DNA of 64,000 nt, from assembly GCA_032719365.1 (NCBI GenBank), contig CM064874.1:42434271-42498270 (forward strand). The letters are read 5' to 3'. Source of the stretch: Prinsepia uniflora. Lineage: Eukaryota; Streptophyta; Magnoliopsida; Rosales; Rosaceae. The first letter of the stretch is position 1; every line of letters starts with the position of its first letter. Shown one piece after another: positions 33,642 to 46,825 of the stretch. The notes below the pieces were generated by a model that saw only the letters and a list, made by a program, of their open reading frames with translations, did no database searches and was not told the DNA's origin. A program made the translations under genes and the position numbers.

Positions 33642-36110
33642 ATGGATACACTTTCCGAAGTAAATGTAGAACCAAATGTAATGCCCGAAATCGAAAGATC
33701 ATTGAAACGGAATAATGGTGATATTGGATGTGAGTTTGCACTTTTGGCAAATCCTACGAACTTTGATAAGGTGAAGTGCAAGTTGTGTGGTAAGTGTATG
33801 AGCGGTGGAATCAATAGGATAAAACAACACATAGCCCACATCAAGGGAAATGTAGTTTTATGTTCAAAGTCTTCGGATGATGATAAATTAAGGTGTAAAG
33901 TAGCTTTAGAAGAAGCCAAGGTCAAGAAAAGACAAAATAATATACTTGAAGAGGAATTGAGGTAAGAAGTTAGAATTCAAGAAGAAGATGAGGAAGTTGA
34001 AATTGGTGATCCAAAAAGAATGAAACGTTATCTAGGGCCTATGGATAAGTTTGCAAACACTATCAATTCCAGATCTTCAGTGGATGGAAATAAGACATTT
34101 CGACAACAAAATATCAATGATGAACTTTGGAAGGAAAGAACGCATTATGTGCATCAATATTTGGCTCGATGGGTGTATGAATCCGGTCTTCCTTTCCATG
34201 CCATTGAGAATGATAGCTTCAAAAAAATTTTGGAAGCGGTAGGTCAATTTGGTCCAAGTTACCAACCTCTAAGTCAATACCAATTGAGGGAGCCATTATT
34301 GAAGGAAGAAGTTGAGAGAACTAGAAAGTCACTTATCACACAAGAAAAAAAGTGGGCTAAGCATGGTTGCTCAATCATGACTGATGCTTGGAGTGACCGA
34401 AAAAGAAGAAGTATAATGAATTTGTGTGTAAATTGGAAGGAAGGCACAACTTTTCTTTCTTCTAAGGAAGTTTCGGGGGAATCACACACGGGCTTATATA
34501 TATTTGAGTATGTGGACAAGTGCATTGATGATATTGGACCACAAAGCGTAACTCAAGTGGTGACGGACAATACATCTAACAATATGGCGGCGGCAGAGTT
34601 GTTGAAGTTGAAGAGGCCAAACATTTTTTGGACTTCATCTGCTACTCACACTTTGAATCTTATGCTCCTAGGAATTGGTAACCTACCTAAGTTCAAAGGA
34701 GTCATTGAGAAGGAAAAGGCCATCACCATCTTCATTTATGCCCATCATAAAACATTGGACTTAATGAGGAAGTTCACAAAGAAAAGAGACATAGTAAGGC
34801 CGGGAGTAACTAGATTTGCAACTTCTTTCCTAATTTTGCAAAGCTTGGTAGAGAAGAAGCAAGAGTTGAAGGCAATGGTTACAAGTGATGTATGGGGGCA
34901 AATCAAGCTTTCCAAAAGTGAAAAGGGAAAAGCTTCATATAACATAATTTTGAGTATGAATTTCTGGAATGGTGCAACACTTTGTTTGAAAGTTTTTGGT
35001 CCTCTATTTAAAGTGCTTCGACTTGTTGATGGGGATAAAAGGTCATCAATGAGATTTTTTTATGGAGAGCTACATGAAGCAAGGAATGAGATTAAAAAGG
35101 ATTTCAAACATCAAGAGGTGAACTATAATCCAATCCTTAATATTGTTGATGCAAAAGGTCGTGATAGGCTTGATGGTCCATTACATAAGGCGGCCTACCT
35201 CTTGAATCCTTGTTACTTCTTCAAAGATGATAGCATAGTTGAAGATCCAATTATCTTGGAAGGGATGTTTGATTGTGTTGAGAAGTTCTTCCTCAATGAC
35301 ATTAATAAGCAAGATATTGTGATGAATGAAGAATTTGTGAAGTACAAGAAAAAAGAAGGTGGGTTTGGAAAACCTTTGGCCTATGTTTCAATAACTAGAA
35401 ATGATTTCGATCCGAGTACGAACATTCACAATTCATAATTTCTTTTTTAATTGTCATTCTTACATAGTTTTTTCCAATTGGTTTTTTCATTAATTAAGAA
35501 TATTATGCTTTTGTAGTTCAATGGTGGTCTTTTTATGGAGGTGGTGTACCTACATTGCAAAAAATGGCTCAAAGGATTCTCTCTTTGACTACAAGTTCAT
35601 CTGGATGTTAGAGAAATTGGAGCACTTTTGAGGGGGTAAGTAAGTAGTTAAAGACTATGGTATAAGAGCATGCATTTATTATTTATTATGCTCAAGCTCA
35701 CTTATTAGTTTGTTACATACTTACAATTCAATGTTTTCTAATAGTTTTCAAATTTGTATTCAATTTAGAACCATACAAAATAAAGGAATAGACTAGAAGC
35801 AACAAGGTTGAACAATCTAGTTTATGTCCAATTCAATGCCAAGATCATCAATAAGAAAAAACGAGTGGGAGAGAAAGATATAGATGTACTAATTGCTAGT
35901 GAAGCTAGCAATGCTCATGAATGGATTGTTCATGGTGGTGATATTGATGAAGTTAACCCCGCCCCCGATGATGAAATAAGAGAGCTTAATGAAAAAATTT
36001 TGGAATCCGATGAGGATATCCAAGGTGAGGAAAATGAAGATACATATGATTTTGAGTCTGATACGGAAAAAGTATTGGAGGAATATGGAGAAGAAGAGTT
36101 AGACCCTTAG
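33642..36110 (+). pseudogene. Outer hAT transposase, BED/DUF659/hAT-dimerisation, decayed
   Basis: Coding-like exons lie at 33642-35415, 35517-35635 and 35769-36110, bounded by GT-AG signals. A BED zinc finger (CKLCGKCMSGGINRIKQHI) lies near residues 45-75. DUF659 follows (GCSIMTDAWSDRKRRSIMNL, VTDNTSNNMAA, FWTSSATHTLNLML), then the hAT dimerisation region (QWWSFYGGGVPTLQKMAQ, RNWSTFEG) and a Glu/Asp-rich tail. Three in-frame stops break it: TAA at 33963-33965, a TAG in exon 2 just before RNWSTFEG, and a TAA early in exon 3 before RNRLEATR. It belongs to a different hAT lineage from the nested gene. It is almost certainly non-functional, although the element's ends are intact. Confidence 0.9.
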
Positions 36111-36294
36111 AGGTTGTTCATGTAATATAGTTATATAAGTATGTAATGTATATACTCTTTATGAAGTATATACTCCTTTTGAAACTTTCATTTTGAACAT
36201 GTATATGCTTTTTATGAAGTATATGTTCTTTATGAAGTATATAAGTCTTTATATATATGCTCATTTATTTATTTAATTTTTCCCTTTAAAAAAA

Positions 36295-36369
36295 AAACGC
36301 CTAGGCTTCGCCTAGCCGCTAGGTCCCTGCCGGCCGTCCTGGGAGCGACTAGCACCGTTTTGAACATTG
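36295..36369 (+). repeat. Right terminal and subterminal repeat of the outer hAT
   Basis: Contains CGCCTAGGCTTCGCCTAGCC, further GC-rich words and the terminal CCGTTTTGAACATTG, inverted relative to 28160-28310. Confidence 0.85.
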
Positions 36370-36377
36370 GATCTAGG

Positions 36378-37176
36378 TATGGGAAGATGATGGGGTTTTT
36401 CTCTATTTGTGAAGAGTATATCGGGCATATATTGGGTAGCTAATATTGGGAAATATAGTGGTTAAAACTTTAAAGGGAAAACGTATAAGGAACTGCTATA
36501 AAACATGTAAAGGGTGGTTATGAATGAAAATGTGAAATTAGTGTTATTGAATGTGGAATTGAACTTTGTCATTATGGGGTGGAGCATAGCTTCCCGAGTT
36601 CCTGGCTTAGGATGGGTTCCCGCAATTTGAGGGGCTGCCGACAACTCCGGTTAGCTGGGGTGGTGTCAAAAAGATCTCTCTCTTGTTCAAGTGTATAAGG
36701 CAGTGTTTAATAATAAATCGAACATGACGAAAGAACTTCCTCCTCAATATCGTTGTATCAACCAAAGGCGATCAAAAAATAGAGAGACCTAAAACAGAGT
36801 GTCTCAACAAGATTTTAAAAGGGCCTGTATTGATTCAAAATCAAAGCCAAACCAATCCTCTGAGCCGCATGCTGTTGGATTAGGGATTGCTATGACCGGT
36901 TGCATATAATCAAGTCGGTATAATCCAAAATTGCAGCAATTATAAATGGAACCATGTTGCTCTTCCTTCAAGCTTTCAACTTTTAAACACCATGAGTTGC
37001 CCTAAAATCCAAGTGGAATCTAGATAGATTTGAGCCGTCAAACAGTCTTATTTTCCATTTACGATCTGAGATTTGTGTACATTATATTTCTAAGAGGCTA
37101 AACTCGAATCAGAATTTTCCTTCTCTAAACATCAGTGTATTATAAGCATTACTATCTTGAATGAAGCTGATACCTA
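36378..37176. other. Intergenic DNA and HPAT 3' flank
   Basis: No gene recognised. The last ~200 bases are the probable 3' UTR of the minus-strand HPAT gene. Confidence 0.5.
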
Positions 37177-40100
37177 TTATGTGTCCCAATTAGGAAGGTT
37201 AGCAGTAGCTTCATTCACCATCTTTACAAGGGTGACCTGCACACACAATGAGCATGTGATTCATAAACAGATATAGCTGCAGTTTATTGGTAAAAATGAC
37301 AAATGATGAAAACTTCAATCCAAAAGTCAGTTAACAAATGGTTCTCAACTGTCTTTACAGTTATGCATTCTAAGCATTGTTCCAACAAAAGAAATCCAAA
37401 TTTTATGCGAGAAATTACAGATATTTTGTTAGAGGGCGCAATGCCCCAACCCTTTCCAGATAAGCAAATAGTCAGTCAGTCAGTTCAAAAAGTCAACTGG
37501 TCGCAGGAATATCCTAAAGCTATTCCCAGCACCAACACAAGTATGACCTGACCATAACCACAGCAGGAATCTGTCCCCAGACCCAAGCCCTCCCCTTTTA
37601 CGGTCTCCAGTTCACATTACCGTGACTTTAATGGCTGGCTTTCTACTCACTACAGTGGAATAAGTAATACTTCTCAGGACATAAGAAAGCACCCAATATG
37701 ACAAGATTTATGATCACAATGCATATAAGGAGGTTTTCAGACTGTTAGGTAAAAGCCCTTTTATTTTCATTGGAGCAGGTGCTTTCTGGGACATAGTACT
37801 CATCATTTTCTATTGAATACTAATGAATGCCAGGTTCGGATTTTCTACCATATGGAATACATCTATACTGCCATACCCAGATGACAAATACCAAGGACAG
37901 AAAAATTTCAACAATTAGACAAAAACTTATCTAACTGCAAGATACATAAGCTATCTACTGTCTTGTGTAAATGAAATCTGGCGCAGAAGAAAAAAAAAAT
38001 TCAAAGAAACCAAAATATCATAGAAAAAAAGAAGAAGATGAAATTGTAACAATAAAAACATTTCTTGAGCATACCACACTCTCAGGAACCCCAGGAGGGG
38101 GTAAGGGAAGGTTTCTTGGTGGAGGTCCGCGAAGAAATGATCTCTTGTCGAATCTCCACTCCCCAATTTTTCCATACGTTAGCTCACCCTACACAGTTTG
38201 AGAGTTCAGAAAACCAAGTCAGTTTAGTATAAAACCAGAAACAAAGAGGGAGAAGGTGGCCCTTAGTAATAACTAAGACAAAAGAATTTCCAAACTTTAC
38301 ATTTATACTCATAAGCACATAATTATAGCAGGAATATAGACATAGGGGAAGGGCCATGCATACCTTTAAGTTGTAGTCGCATCCATAAGTATAATGAATA
38401 ATAAACTTTTTACGGATTTCCACATCCCATGGGGGCTGAAATTTAAAAACAATAGGACATTACTAAGCAACACAGTATACATATAATTATTGCTTATGAA
38501 ACTAATTAAGAATTTTAAATACAAATCAACTTTGATATGAAGAGCTTCTTTAAATTCCAAACCTGTAGCATGAAATCTTTCCGGAGAACGTGCTGCACAC
38601 CATGCAAAGCAGATGCTACAGCATAAGCATACCTTAGTTCATCAAAGGAAATCAGAATCACAAATTCACGTCAAAGATGGTACCTCTAACTGCTGGAACT
38701 CAATTTAGATTAAAAATCAAATTCATAGCCGAACTTACATTTCTAGCACCCATCCAAAAGCTTTGTCTGTCTCTGTGTCTTCTTTCATCCTCAAAGAAAT
38801 ATTCATCCATGTAGGAGCAATCTTTTCCAGCACATCCTGGAAAATAAATTTGAACAATCAACATTTTTTATTATCTCGAACAAAGTAAAGGCCATTTCAA
38901 ATACTAGATAGAGCAGAGTGAAGTCCAGGTTTTTTAATAAAGGGCGAAAGAATAGTTAATTTTGTGCTCAACGCATGGCTCCATTCCAAACAAAGTACGG
39001 TTTACAAAAAGATATTACCTTTTTGATAATTACAGGAGAATTGCCAATCGGATCAATATTTTTCACTGGGCCGTTATCCTCAGGATAAAACTTTCTTATG
39101 ATCCTCTCATTTTGAGAAGGTTTAATGTAGAAAAATGGGAAGCCAGCAGGATATCCTCCATGTGCCAAATTAGGAAGAGGGTTTATAAAAATATGGTCAG
39201 GCTCTGCCATTAAAATATATCTGCAAAAACAGGAGTAGAAGGATTTAATACTCAAGTATAAGGTTATACCTAAGAGAACTCAAGACCAATCAAATATGCA
39301 GAAGCTCACTCTTCCTCAATTTTAGCCTTTTCCAGCCATTGCACGAAAGCCCAAGGTCTATTTAAGACAATATATCCCTGTACTCAAAATTTTCAATCAC
39401 GTGAGAAGACAAATATTGATAAAAACACATACTATAAATGACAAGAACAATAAAATTGCTTAAACTTCTTTTATAATCATATAAAATAGATTGAAAGATC
39501 ACCTGAGGTGGTGCTACCATCAAACATCTTTGATTAATAGACAAAGAAACAGAAGCCAATAAATAACATCATAAACACAGGTTGAGGTAGGAGACGGGTG
39601 TATGCACTCTGATTCTGCAAGTTCTAAGCTTTGCACAACAAATCAACTTACAGTTACAGTTAAGCTAATCTAACATAATTCATAAGAAATACTTTGTATG
39701 TCATTTTAAGAAAACCGATCCAATTAGTTTAAATAAATAAACACATCCTATTCTTCTCCAAGATGCATTTCTTTTCCTCCACTCAACATCATTATTAGCT
39801 TCAGCTAAAAACAAGGTATGTCCCTAGCTTTTCCTTTATTTGCTTTTCTTCTTTCTTTTTTGGGTTTATGACTCTTGTCCTTCACTCTCCTTTATTTTCA
39901 TCAGTTCTCAAATGACTCTCAAGACACATTTAATATTGCAAACCCACTATTTTATATTTAGATAAGAACATAGAAGTGTGCAAATACAGACTCACATGCA
40001 ATTTTTGGTATAACAAAGGTACTACTAGAGCGAGGAAATAAGAATGCCCAACCAAAACGTAGAAAAGAAAGAATGAATGAATGATGAAATATTACAAAGA

Positions 40101-40563
40101 ATATATGGAAATAAGTAAATAAGGAGTGAAATTGCAGAAGCCTAACCCGATCAAGACCTGCAGGAAGAGGATCAACCACAACAGTAGGAATCTCAGCCAT
40201 CAAGTTGTCAGGTTTTCCTGAATGCAAAATCCGAGTAAATCCTCCCATCTCTGATCCAGGTAAGTCCTTCTTCTTCTTATACCAATAGTACATAATGCGA
40301 CACTGCCATTTGCTGTAAGGAGCATCAGTGGCAGTTAAGGCAACATGGAATGGTAACTTGGAATTCTTCTTCTTCATATTCTCAGGCATCTCAATAATGG
40401 GGTCAGACCGTAACCCACTATTCGAATTAACACCTATCCACTTCCCAACAGATCTATAGTGGATAACCATAGTCACTAAATTATAAGTGGCAAAGAAAAA
40501 CCCGAGAGCCAAAATAACCAGAAGTAACGGTGAAGCTCGCCCCATGGTCTTCCTCCCAATCAT
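37177..40563 (-). CDS. HPAT: Hydroxyproline O-arabinosyltransferase (HPAT/RDN1 family), 8 exons
   Basis: Golgi type II membrane enzyme that adds the first arabinofuranose to hydroxyproline of extensins and CLE peptides. Exons on the minus strand: 40563-40147, 39377-39310, 39220-39019, 38836-38739, 38632-38563, 38435-38364, 38188-38075, 37236-37177. They join in frame to 366 residues, close to the Arabidopsis HPATs; all introns are GT-AG. A short basic N-terminus (MIGRKTMGRAS) precedes a signal anchor at ~11-32 (PLLLVILALGFFFATYNLV). Family blocks follow: KLPFHVALTATDAPYSKWQC, MGGFTRILHSG, NRPWAFVQWL, MAEPDHIFINPLPNL (probable nucleotide-sugar/metal region), NIDPIGNSPVII, FIIHYTYGCDYNLK, and C-terminal VTLVKMVNEATANLPNW. 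It is most like the HPAT1-3 branch; the paralog is not resolved. No damage seen. Confidence 0.95.
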
Positions 40564-41770
40564 TGTTTATCACAAGTGAATTAAAGTATCAAATTTCCCA
40601 AACACATAACACAGAAATTCTCCTATTCCATCACAGCTTAAATGAAAGGAGCAGCATTGAACCCTTCTTTTACCTCTTACAACTTCCCAAAAAAACGGAG
40701 ACACCTACAATAAGAACTCCACAGAATTATGCCAAAAGATTAATAGGATCAAATTGAGACCAATGATTTACAAGAGATCAATATGAAAGGAAATCTTAAA
40801 CTAGAAACTAGAATTCAACAATGAACTTGACCCAGACATATTTACTAATTGAAACTCGTATCAAATCGATTTCAATTCATACTTCATAATTTTGACCACG
40901 TGATATAGCAGCAACTGGAATTCAACAGTTGGTACCACAGAAATCCATCATGGAGATAGAGAAGCACAAAGTATGAGAAAGCAATTATATCAAATTAATC
41001 TATCAATCTGAGCATTACCAAAGAATAGAGGCAGAGACTACTTCGACTTAAATCCAAGCAATTCCGGTGATAATTGTCACAATTGACTGTAAGAACACTA
41101 AAAGTGAATTAGAAAACGAATATAATCCATTTCAATTCCTGCTTTCCCCCAGCAGTAGACTCCAGAGTATAATTCACCCGACTGCATCCTTAGGAACGGG
41201 AAGGGAAAAACAGCACACACAATTGTAGACATATACATATAAGAATTGAAGGGGAAATTTTTGACACCCCGCCCCCCAAATTGTTCACTACACACCCCTC
41301 AGCATTTTTGGGGTTTCAATAAAATTCCCAAAAATTCGACTCTAACCAGAAAATGTGAAATGGAATGCTTGCATAGCAATGGGGATTCTTAACCAGAAGG
41401 CAAGAATAATCATAAATATAGATCAGACACACTCAAGCTCCAAACGCAAAAAGCATGACAAGAAAAGTTAATTAACCTCCAATAAGAAAAGTACAACCAC
41501 AAGATAGGAAATTAGATATCCAATGTACATCGAATCGAGAAACAAAAGAGAAAGTTGATACCTTTAAAACCCAGCTATGAAACCCAGAACCCAAATAAAT
41601 AGATAAAACAAAATAAAAGATTGCAAGAAGAAATAGAAAATGTAGAAGTCGTACCAGTTATTATTATTAACCTATAAATTCAAACAATTTGGGATTTGGA
41701 GATCGGAGAGAGAGACCTTGACGTGCGCGCAGGTGAAGAAACAGAAAGAATGAAAAAGGGGTACTGTTCG
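40564..41770 (-). promoter_or_regulatory. HPAT 5' leader and promoter region
   Basis: Upstream of the HPAT ATG, the AT-rich interval probably holds a leader intron. A pyrimidine-rich, GC-containing segment at 41700-41760, with CGTCAAG|GT on the minus strand, looks like a leader exon with its donor. This is an inference from composition and splice-like signals. Confidence 0.4.
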
Positions 41771-42523
41771 GATCACAGAAGGAATAAAGTATGGATCTTG
41801 TCCATTGGACACAGTCGGTAATGAGGTTCGGAGGAGTCCTCCTTTTCTGTGTTACGCCGCGAGCCTATGCGACCGACCATTTTAGACCATCCAAATCATG
41901 TCCCGCTGTCCCACTCGGACGAGCTAATATTTTGTTTTTTTATTTTGTTTTTAAATAATTATTTTTTCTTTCTTATTGTCAGATTCATGTTTTTGTATCG
42001 GGTGAGCCTTTTTTTTTGGGAAACTTTCAATTTATTTTATTTTATGGACACACGAAATCACCATTTATAAAAATTCTCTCCTAAAGTTTCAGATTTAATT
42101 CCTTCTTATATTGAAGCTACAAGCCTACACCCAAAACAAATTAAAAATTCCGCAACTTGAATGGACAGTGACCAATCACTGTGCCCCCTGTGACACCATG
42201 ACTTGCGCGCTCTTGATTCACCAAATTTGCTGATTGGCAATCTTAATTTTTTTTTAAATTGAATTAAAAAAACTCCAAATTATCAGTAGTGAGATTTAGT
42301 GGTACATTTTTCACTTTTATTTCTCAAAATTTTGTTCAGAATTTCTGAATTTTTCATTTGTAAATCGTAAGTCCCATATTGAACTTCTGTGTATTCTCAA
42401 GTCTTTTTGTTTACAAGTTAGTCTCAATGAACTCGCATGTTTTCTAAGTTTTTGTTAGAAATTAAGTTTTTGTTCATAAATATATAGGCATTTAACAAAA
42501 AAATAATAATTAAGTAGAATTAA
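41771..42523. other. Intergenic DNA between HPAT and CHX
   Basis: AT-rich with T runs; no gene or repeat recognised. The right end is the probable CHX 3' UTR. Confidence 0.5.
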
Positions 42524-45500
42524 TTATTCTGAAAATGGCGATCCTCCATCATCATAATCTTGTAGTTCATCGTTTCTTTGGGAACCCTGTTGCAGTACAA
42601 GAATGGACGTATGATTTGCCGTAGAGTTGGAGGCCTCCAGTGCATCTCCCAGGGATCCCAACTCGTCGTCCATGATCTCGAATAACGTCGCCGTCGCCGT
42701 CGATACATTACTGCCATGCCTTCTTCCAACAACGAACAAATCATAATCCTCTTCCATGTCGTTTATGAATGCTAGGGTTTCGTTCCAATTCCCCACCACC
42801 TTCTGGAATATTTCAATACTCCCTTCATTCATTGATTTAATCTTAAACTCGTCCAAGTACAATTCATCAAGCTCTTTCTGGACCCCGCTGCTTGCCATTG
42901 CCACTAAAATATCATCCTCCTCATCCTCCTCCTCCTTGTCCACATCATCATCTACCGCCTGCACTGTCTGTTTCTTACGTAAGACAAACCTTACAACTGT
43001 CAAGCTAACGGCAGGATGGCCCGCCATCCTCCATGCATACGACAACGCCTCACGGTCATCCGCCCCCCCGAAGAAGAACATGGCGAAGAGATGGCGGCGC
43101 ACCGTGCTTCCCGTTGAAAAATCATCAGCGTCGTTGTTGTCACGGGTTTGCGTGGTCGACTCCATGATGATTTTGGAGGTGGCGAGGCCGCGATCAACCA
43201 ACACGCCCACCGAACACCGCGCTTCGGCGAGCAAGTTGATGTTGAGGGATTTTAAGTGGGCGTGGGAGTCCTTCGAGGCGCCATCCGTGATGGATTGCTT
43301 GTGATACGGGATGATTATGAGAGCGGCGCGTTTGTCGTCAGCTAAATTGCAAATGTCCTCATGCATGGTGTCGTATGCGGAGACGGCGGTGAGTGATTGT
43401 ACGGTGACGTTCTCTTTTTTGTGTGCATACATCTCGAAGACATGATTGTCATTGGAGGTGCCGTTGGCGGGATAATGATTCGGTGGCGGTGGCGAGGATT
43501 GGTGTAAGTCATTAGGGTTGGTGTGCGTGTTGGAAGCAGCTTCGTGCACGATAAGCATGGCGGAGGTGTGGCCGGTGAGTTCGACGAGGTGAACGGCGAA
43601 AACGTGGAGAGGGGAATGGTTGGTGGGATTGGAAGCTTCGAGGAGGCTGATGATGCCTGAGACGTTGCGGGAGCTGTGGCTGCATGCAAGGATTCGAATT
43701 TCGGTATTCGGTGGTATGCTTTGTATGTTGTTGAGTTTGTATTGTTGGGAGGCTGTAACTCGAGATTTGTAAGCAACCGCTAGAAACGGCCCAACCGCCG
43801 CCGTCATCAGCCATATCGCCACCACTATAATGTTATGAGATGGCATGCTCAACGCCTGCACGCGCGTAATACAATATGTACCGTTAAACCTATAAGTTAA
43901 TAGCTTCAGACCAAGGAAAATATATTTACTCCTATTCTTGCAAGCTAGGAGATATATGTAATGCTAGTACAATGCGTATATAGCTAATTGACATCAATAT
44001 TAATGTATCTTATATTTGTTTCCCGGGAAATTATGCACGTCGCAAATCTTTTTAAAATTTTGTTATTGTTGTTGTTCACATTTGAGTTCATAATAAGTTA
44101 ACACTTTATTTATTGTAAGATTTTAAGATGTTTCAATAAAATATCTCTTTCGACAACAAATAAGGAAAATATATTAGTTTACTAAATAATTGATAAACTA
44201 ATTAATTTATTATATGATATTTCTTATTTTCTTATTTATTTAGTCACCTTATATCTTTATATGGTGCAAAAACGTTAAAATAATACTCTCGAAATTATTT
44301 GTATTAAATCGTCGGATAATTAGTAATCTCGAAAAGTGTAATAATAATAATAAATAATAAATCATAATAATAATAATAACATACATATTTAATATTTAAG
44401 ATATTAGTATTTCATATCAACTATTATAATATAATTTGTCCAGTATAATATAGTCGATATTCTAATTCAGCAAAGTGTCAAACATCCAACTAAATAGTCA
44501 ATCTATTCAATAAACAAATTAGTCTATCTTACTGAAATAATCAGTAAAATGCGACATACCAAAAGAGGCCAAAGAGTCATAATTAGAAAAAATAAATTAA
44601 GAATTATATTCTAATCTAATTTCTTTCCCAATAAAACCAGAATTAATTAAAAAAAGAATTTAGAATAATTCAAAATACTGAAGAGTAATAGAAGAAGGAA
44701 AACAGATATTCTAATTTGATTTATTTCCCAATAAACAAAGGTTTCGTTGTTTTTTTTTTCACGCTGTTAATATTTAGGCAGCTATTTTTACACGTACTCT
44801 TAAAATATTTATGGAGAAACTACTACTACTCGCATTTGATTAAAGGATAAATCACTTGCTTATTCTCCTCTTAAGCCTCCTCAATTTTGAACTCGTTAGT
44901 CTCCTACGCTTAAGATAAAGTTGTTAAAATATGAATTACTAGGTCTAAATGCAGTTAATAATTTTTTACTAAAAAAAATTTAGCTTATTAAAGACAAAAT
45001 ATATTATTGGTTATTGTAGTTTTTCTCAAAGCGATTTTGGTCACTATGGTTTCAATTTTCCAATTTTAGTTTGTATACTTTGGCTTGCTAACAAAATAAA
45101 AAATTGCCCCTACTCAGCCATCTCCCTCCTCTTTCCTCCTCCTGATCTCACTTCTCTGACTTCCGCTCGTGCCCTTTCCCGATCAATGAATAAATATTTT
45201 GTGAGCTGTGTGCTGAGAAAATTTATAATTGTATGAAATGTTGAATTCCCATCGGCCTTCTTCGCCTGAATATTTGCTTACTACGTACTTACAAGACTTA
45301 CGGTGTTATTAATTTATCGACTTTCTACTATTTAAGCAACTTAATTAGTAAAGTATATATGAAATTCTCGAATATGTGCTAATAATAATAATCATGAGTT
45401 AGTATTAGGAATTTAGGATAGACTAGAAAATTATGTAGGTACCTTTATGTCGCGGCCAGAACTTAGAACGATGAGTGCCCATAAGCCTTTGGTGTTCAAC

Positions 45501-46825
45501 AGTACACCAAGTGCCAGACTATCTCGACGTGACATGTTAACGATTAAGCCCGCAACGGAAGTACTCAAGATCTTGACAAAGAAAGTTACAATAATAACCC
45601 CCAGAAGACGATTCATGGTAGTTCCCGTGGTGTACTCGAATTGATCCTTGGGATCAAAATGGAAGAGCAGAATCAAATTCACCCTCAGCCCCATGATTAA
45701 GTAGAACATGGGCATCAGAATGCCCGGCACAAATTTTTCCAACTTGTCTACGAGTTGGTTTCTAAATTCTCCCTTGGGGATGATGGCTCCTAATACGAAG
45801 GGCCCCACAATGGAGTGAGACCCACAGGCATCTGTAGCCAACCCAAAGAGCAGAATCCCAGCGAGGACAAAGCACGTGTACTCACTGTAGTCGGTGTCCT
45901 CGTTCACTTTTTCGTGTATAATTCTTGATAGAGCTGGTCGAAGTACAAAAATACATAGCGCTACAAATGCCAAGGTGGAACCAATGGTTAGAACCGAATT
46001 GGCTTCCACCGACACGGCCATTCCGATGAGAAGGAGAAACCACGAGGACAAGTCGGAGATGATGGCAGCGGACAATGCAAGGATTCCGATTTCGGAATTG
46101 AAGAGTTTGAAGTCGGCGAGGAGTCGGGCTATGTCGGGGAAGTTGGTGGTGGCAATGGCAATACCCCAAAAGATCGGTCCATTTTTAATGGTGGGATATG
46201 TCTTCATTTGTGCGTGGAAGTCTTGGAGGTAATAATAACGGTGTAGGGCCCAACCGACGGGGACTGCAACGATCATTCCGGCCAGGGCAATGAATACGGC
46301 CTTCTTCCCGACACGGATTCCTGGTTTCAAATCGAGCTCCAGCCCTACCAGCAACATGTGGAAAACCAAGGCCAAGTTTCCCACATTCTCTAAACTCACC
46401 ATGTTACGAAAAGGGAATACAATTTCCCTAAACATGTTGAATTGGCACAACAAACTTGGGCCCAACAAGATACCACCCTGTCATATAACGTTAAAGAAAC
46501 GCGTCAGCAACATATGCATGTTCTTGCATGTATTAGAGATATGGTTTACAAAAAATATGTGTACGTAATTAGTATTTACAAGAATTTCAGCGACAATACG
46601 GGGTTGGCGCAAGGGTCGGAGGGCAGGGACGAGAAGACGAGTGAGGACCATGATGCAGATGAGTTGCAGGACAAAAAGTGGGAGAGCTAAGATCAAGGGG
46701 TTTTCAGAAACCCATACCCCGTCTGATCTGTATACTTGTTTGGGATAGCACACACGTATCTGACCTTTATTCTCAATTGCTAAGCTTTCTGATTCAATAT
46801 AACAACCTGTCCTATTATTATTCAT
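42524..46825 (-). CDS. CHX: Cation/H+ antiporter, CHX family (CPA2), 3 exons
   Basis: Membrane exchanger of monovalent cations (K+/Na+) for protons; plant CHX proteins act in endomembranes or plasma membrane in pH and K+ homeostasis. Exons 46825-46580, 46477-45443 and 43855-42524 join in frame to 870 residues, normal for CHX. Residues ~30-430 form the Na+/H+ exchanger domain with about 12 membrane segments (NPLILALPLFVLQLICIMVL, RQPRIVAEILGGILLGPS, ATTNFPDIARLL, SAAIISDLSSWFLLL, LNTKGLWALIVL). The hydrophilic C-terminus (~450-870) has universal-stress-protein-like blocks (ILACSHSSRNV, FFGGADDREALSYAWRMAGHP, DYDLFVVGRRHG) and a very acidic run (VDDDVDKEEEDEEDD). The ATG at 46825 is chosen over an in-frame TTG upstream. 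The subclass (CHX15-like is possible) is not resolved. No breaks seen. Confidence 0.94.
43856..45442 (-). other. Long AT-rich intron 2 of CHX (1587 bp)
   Basis: Donor AAG|GTACCTAC, acceptor CGTGCAG. The interior is strongly AT-rich with ATA/ATTA tracts (44330-44400). No transposon ends, RNA gene or coding frame recognised. Confidence 0.8.

Larger units (their letters stand above)
28160..36369 (+). mobile_element. Outer hAT DNA transposon (8210 bp) with a nested second hAT
   Basis: Terminal inverted repeats begin CAATGTTCGAAAAGG at 28160 and end CCGTTTTGAACATTG at 36369. They are flanked by a perfect 8-bp target duplication GATCTAGG (28152-28159 and 36370-36377), the hAT hallmark. The subterminal regions are GC-rich and full of GCCTAGGCG-like words (28170-28310 and 36297-36350), plausible transposase-binding sites. 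Its own transposase is the decayed BED/DUF659 gene at 33642-36110. Without the nested element it would be about 4.5 kb, a normal autonomous hAT size. The region 28320-29778 is its 5' non-coding part; nothing recognisable is encoded there. Confidence 0.9.

Noticed and set aside
29779..36110. A two-gene transposition system in one element
   Set aside because: The inner gene has its own terminal repeats and target duplication, so the pair is better explained by nesting.
42756..43304. 182-codon plus-strand open frame
   Set aside because: It is antisense to the well supported third CHX exon, and its Ser-rich run is the shadow of the acidic Asp/Glu run.
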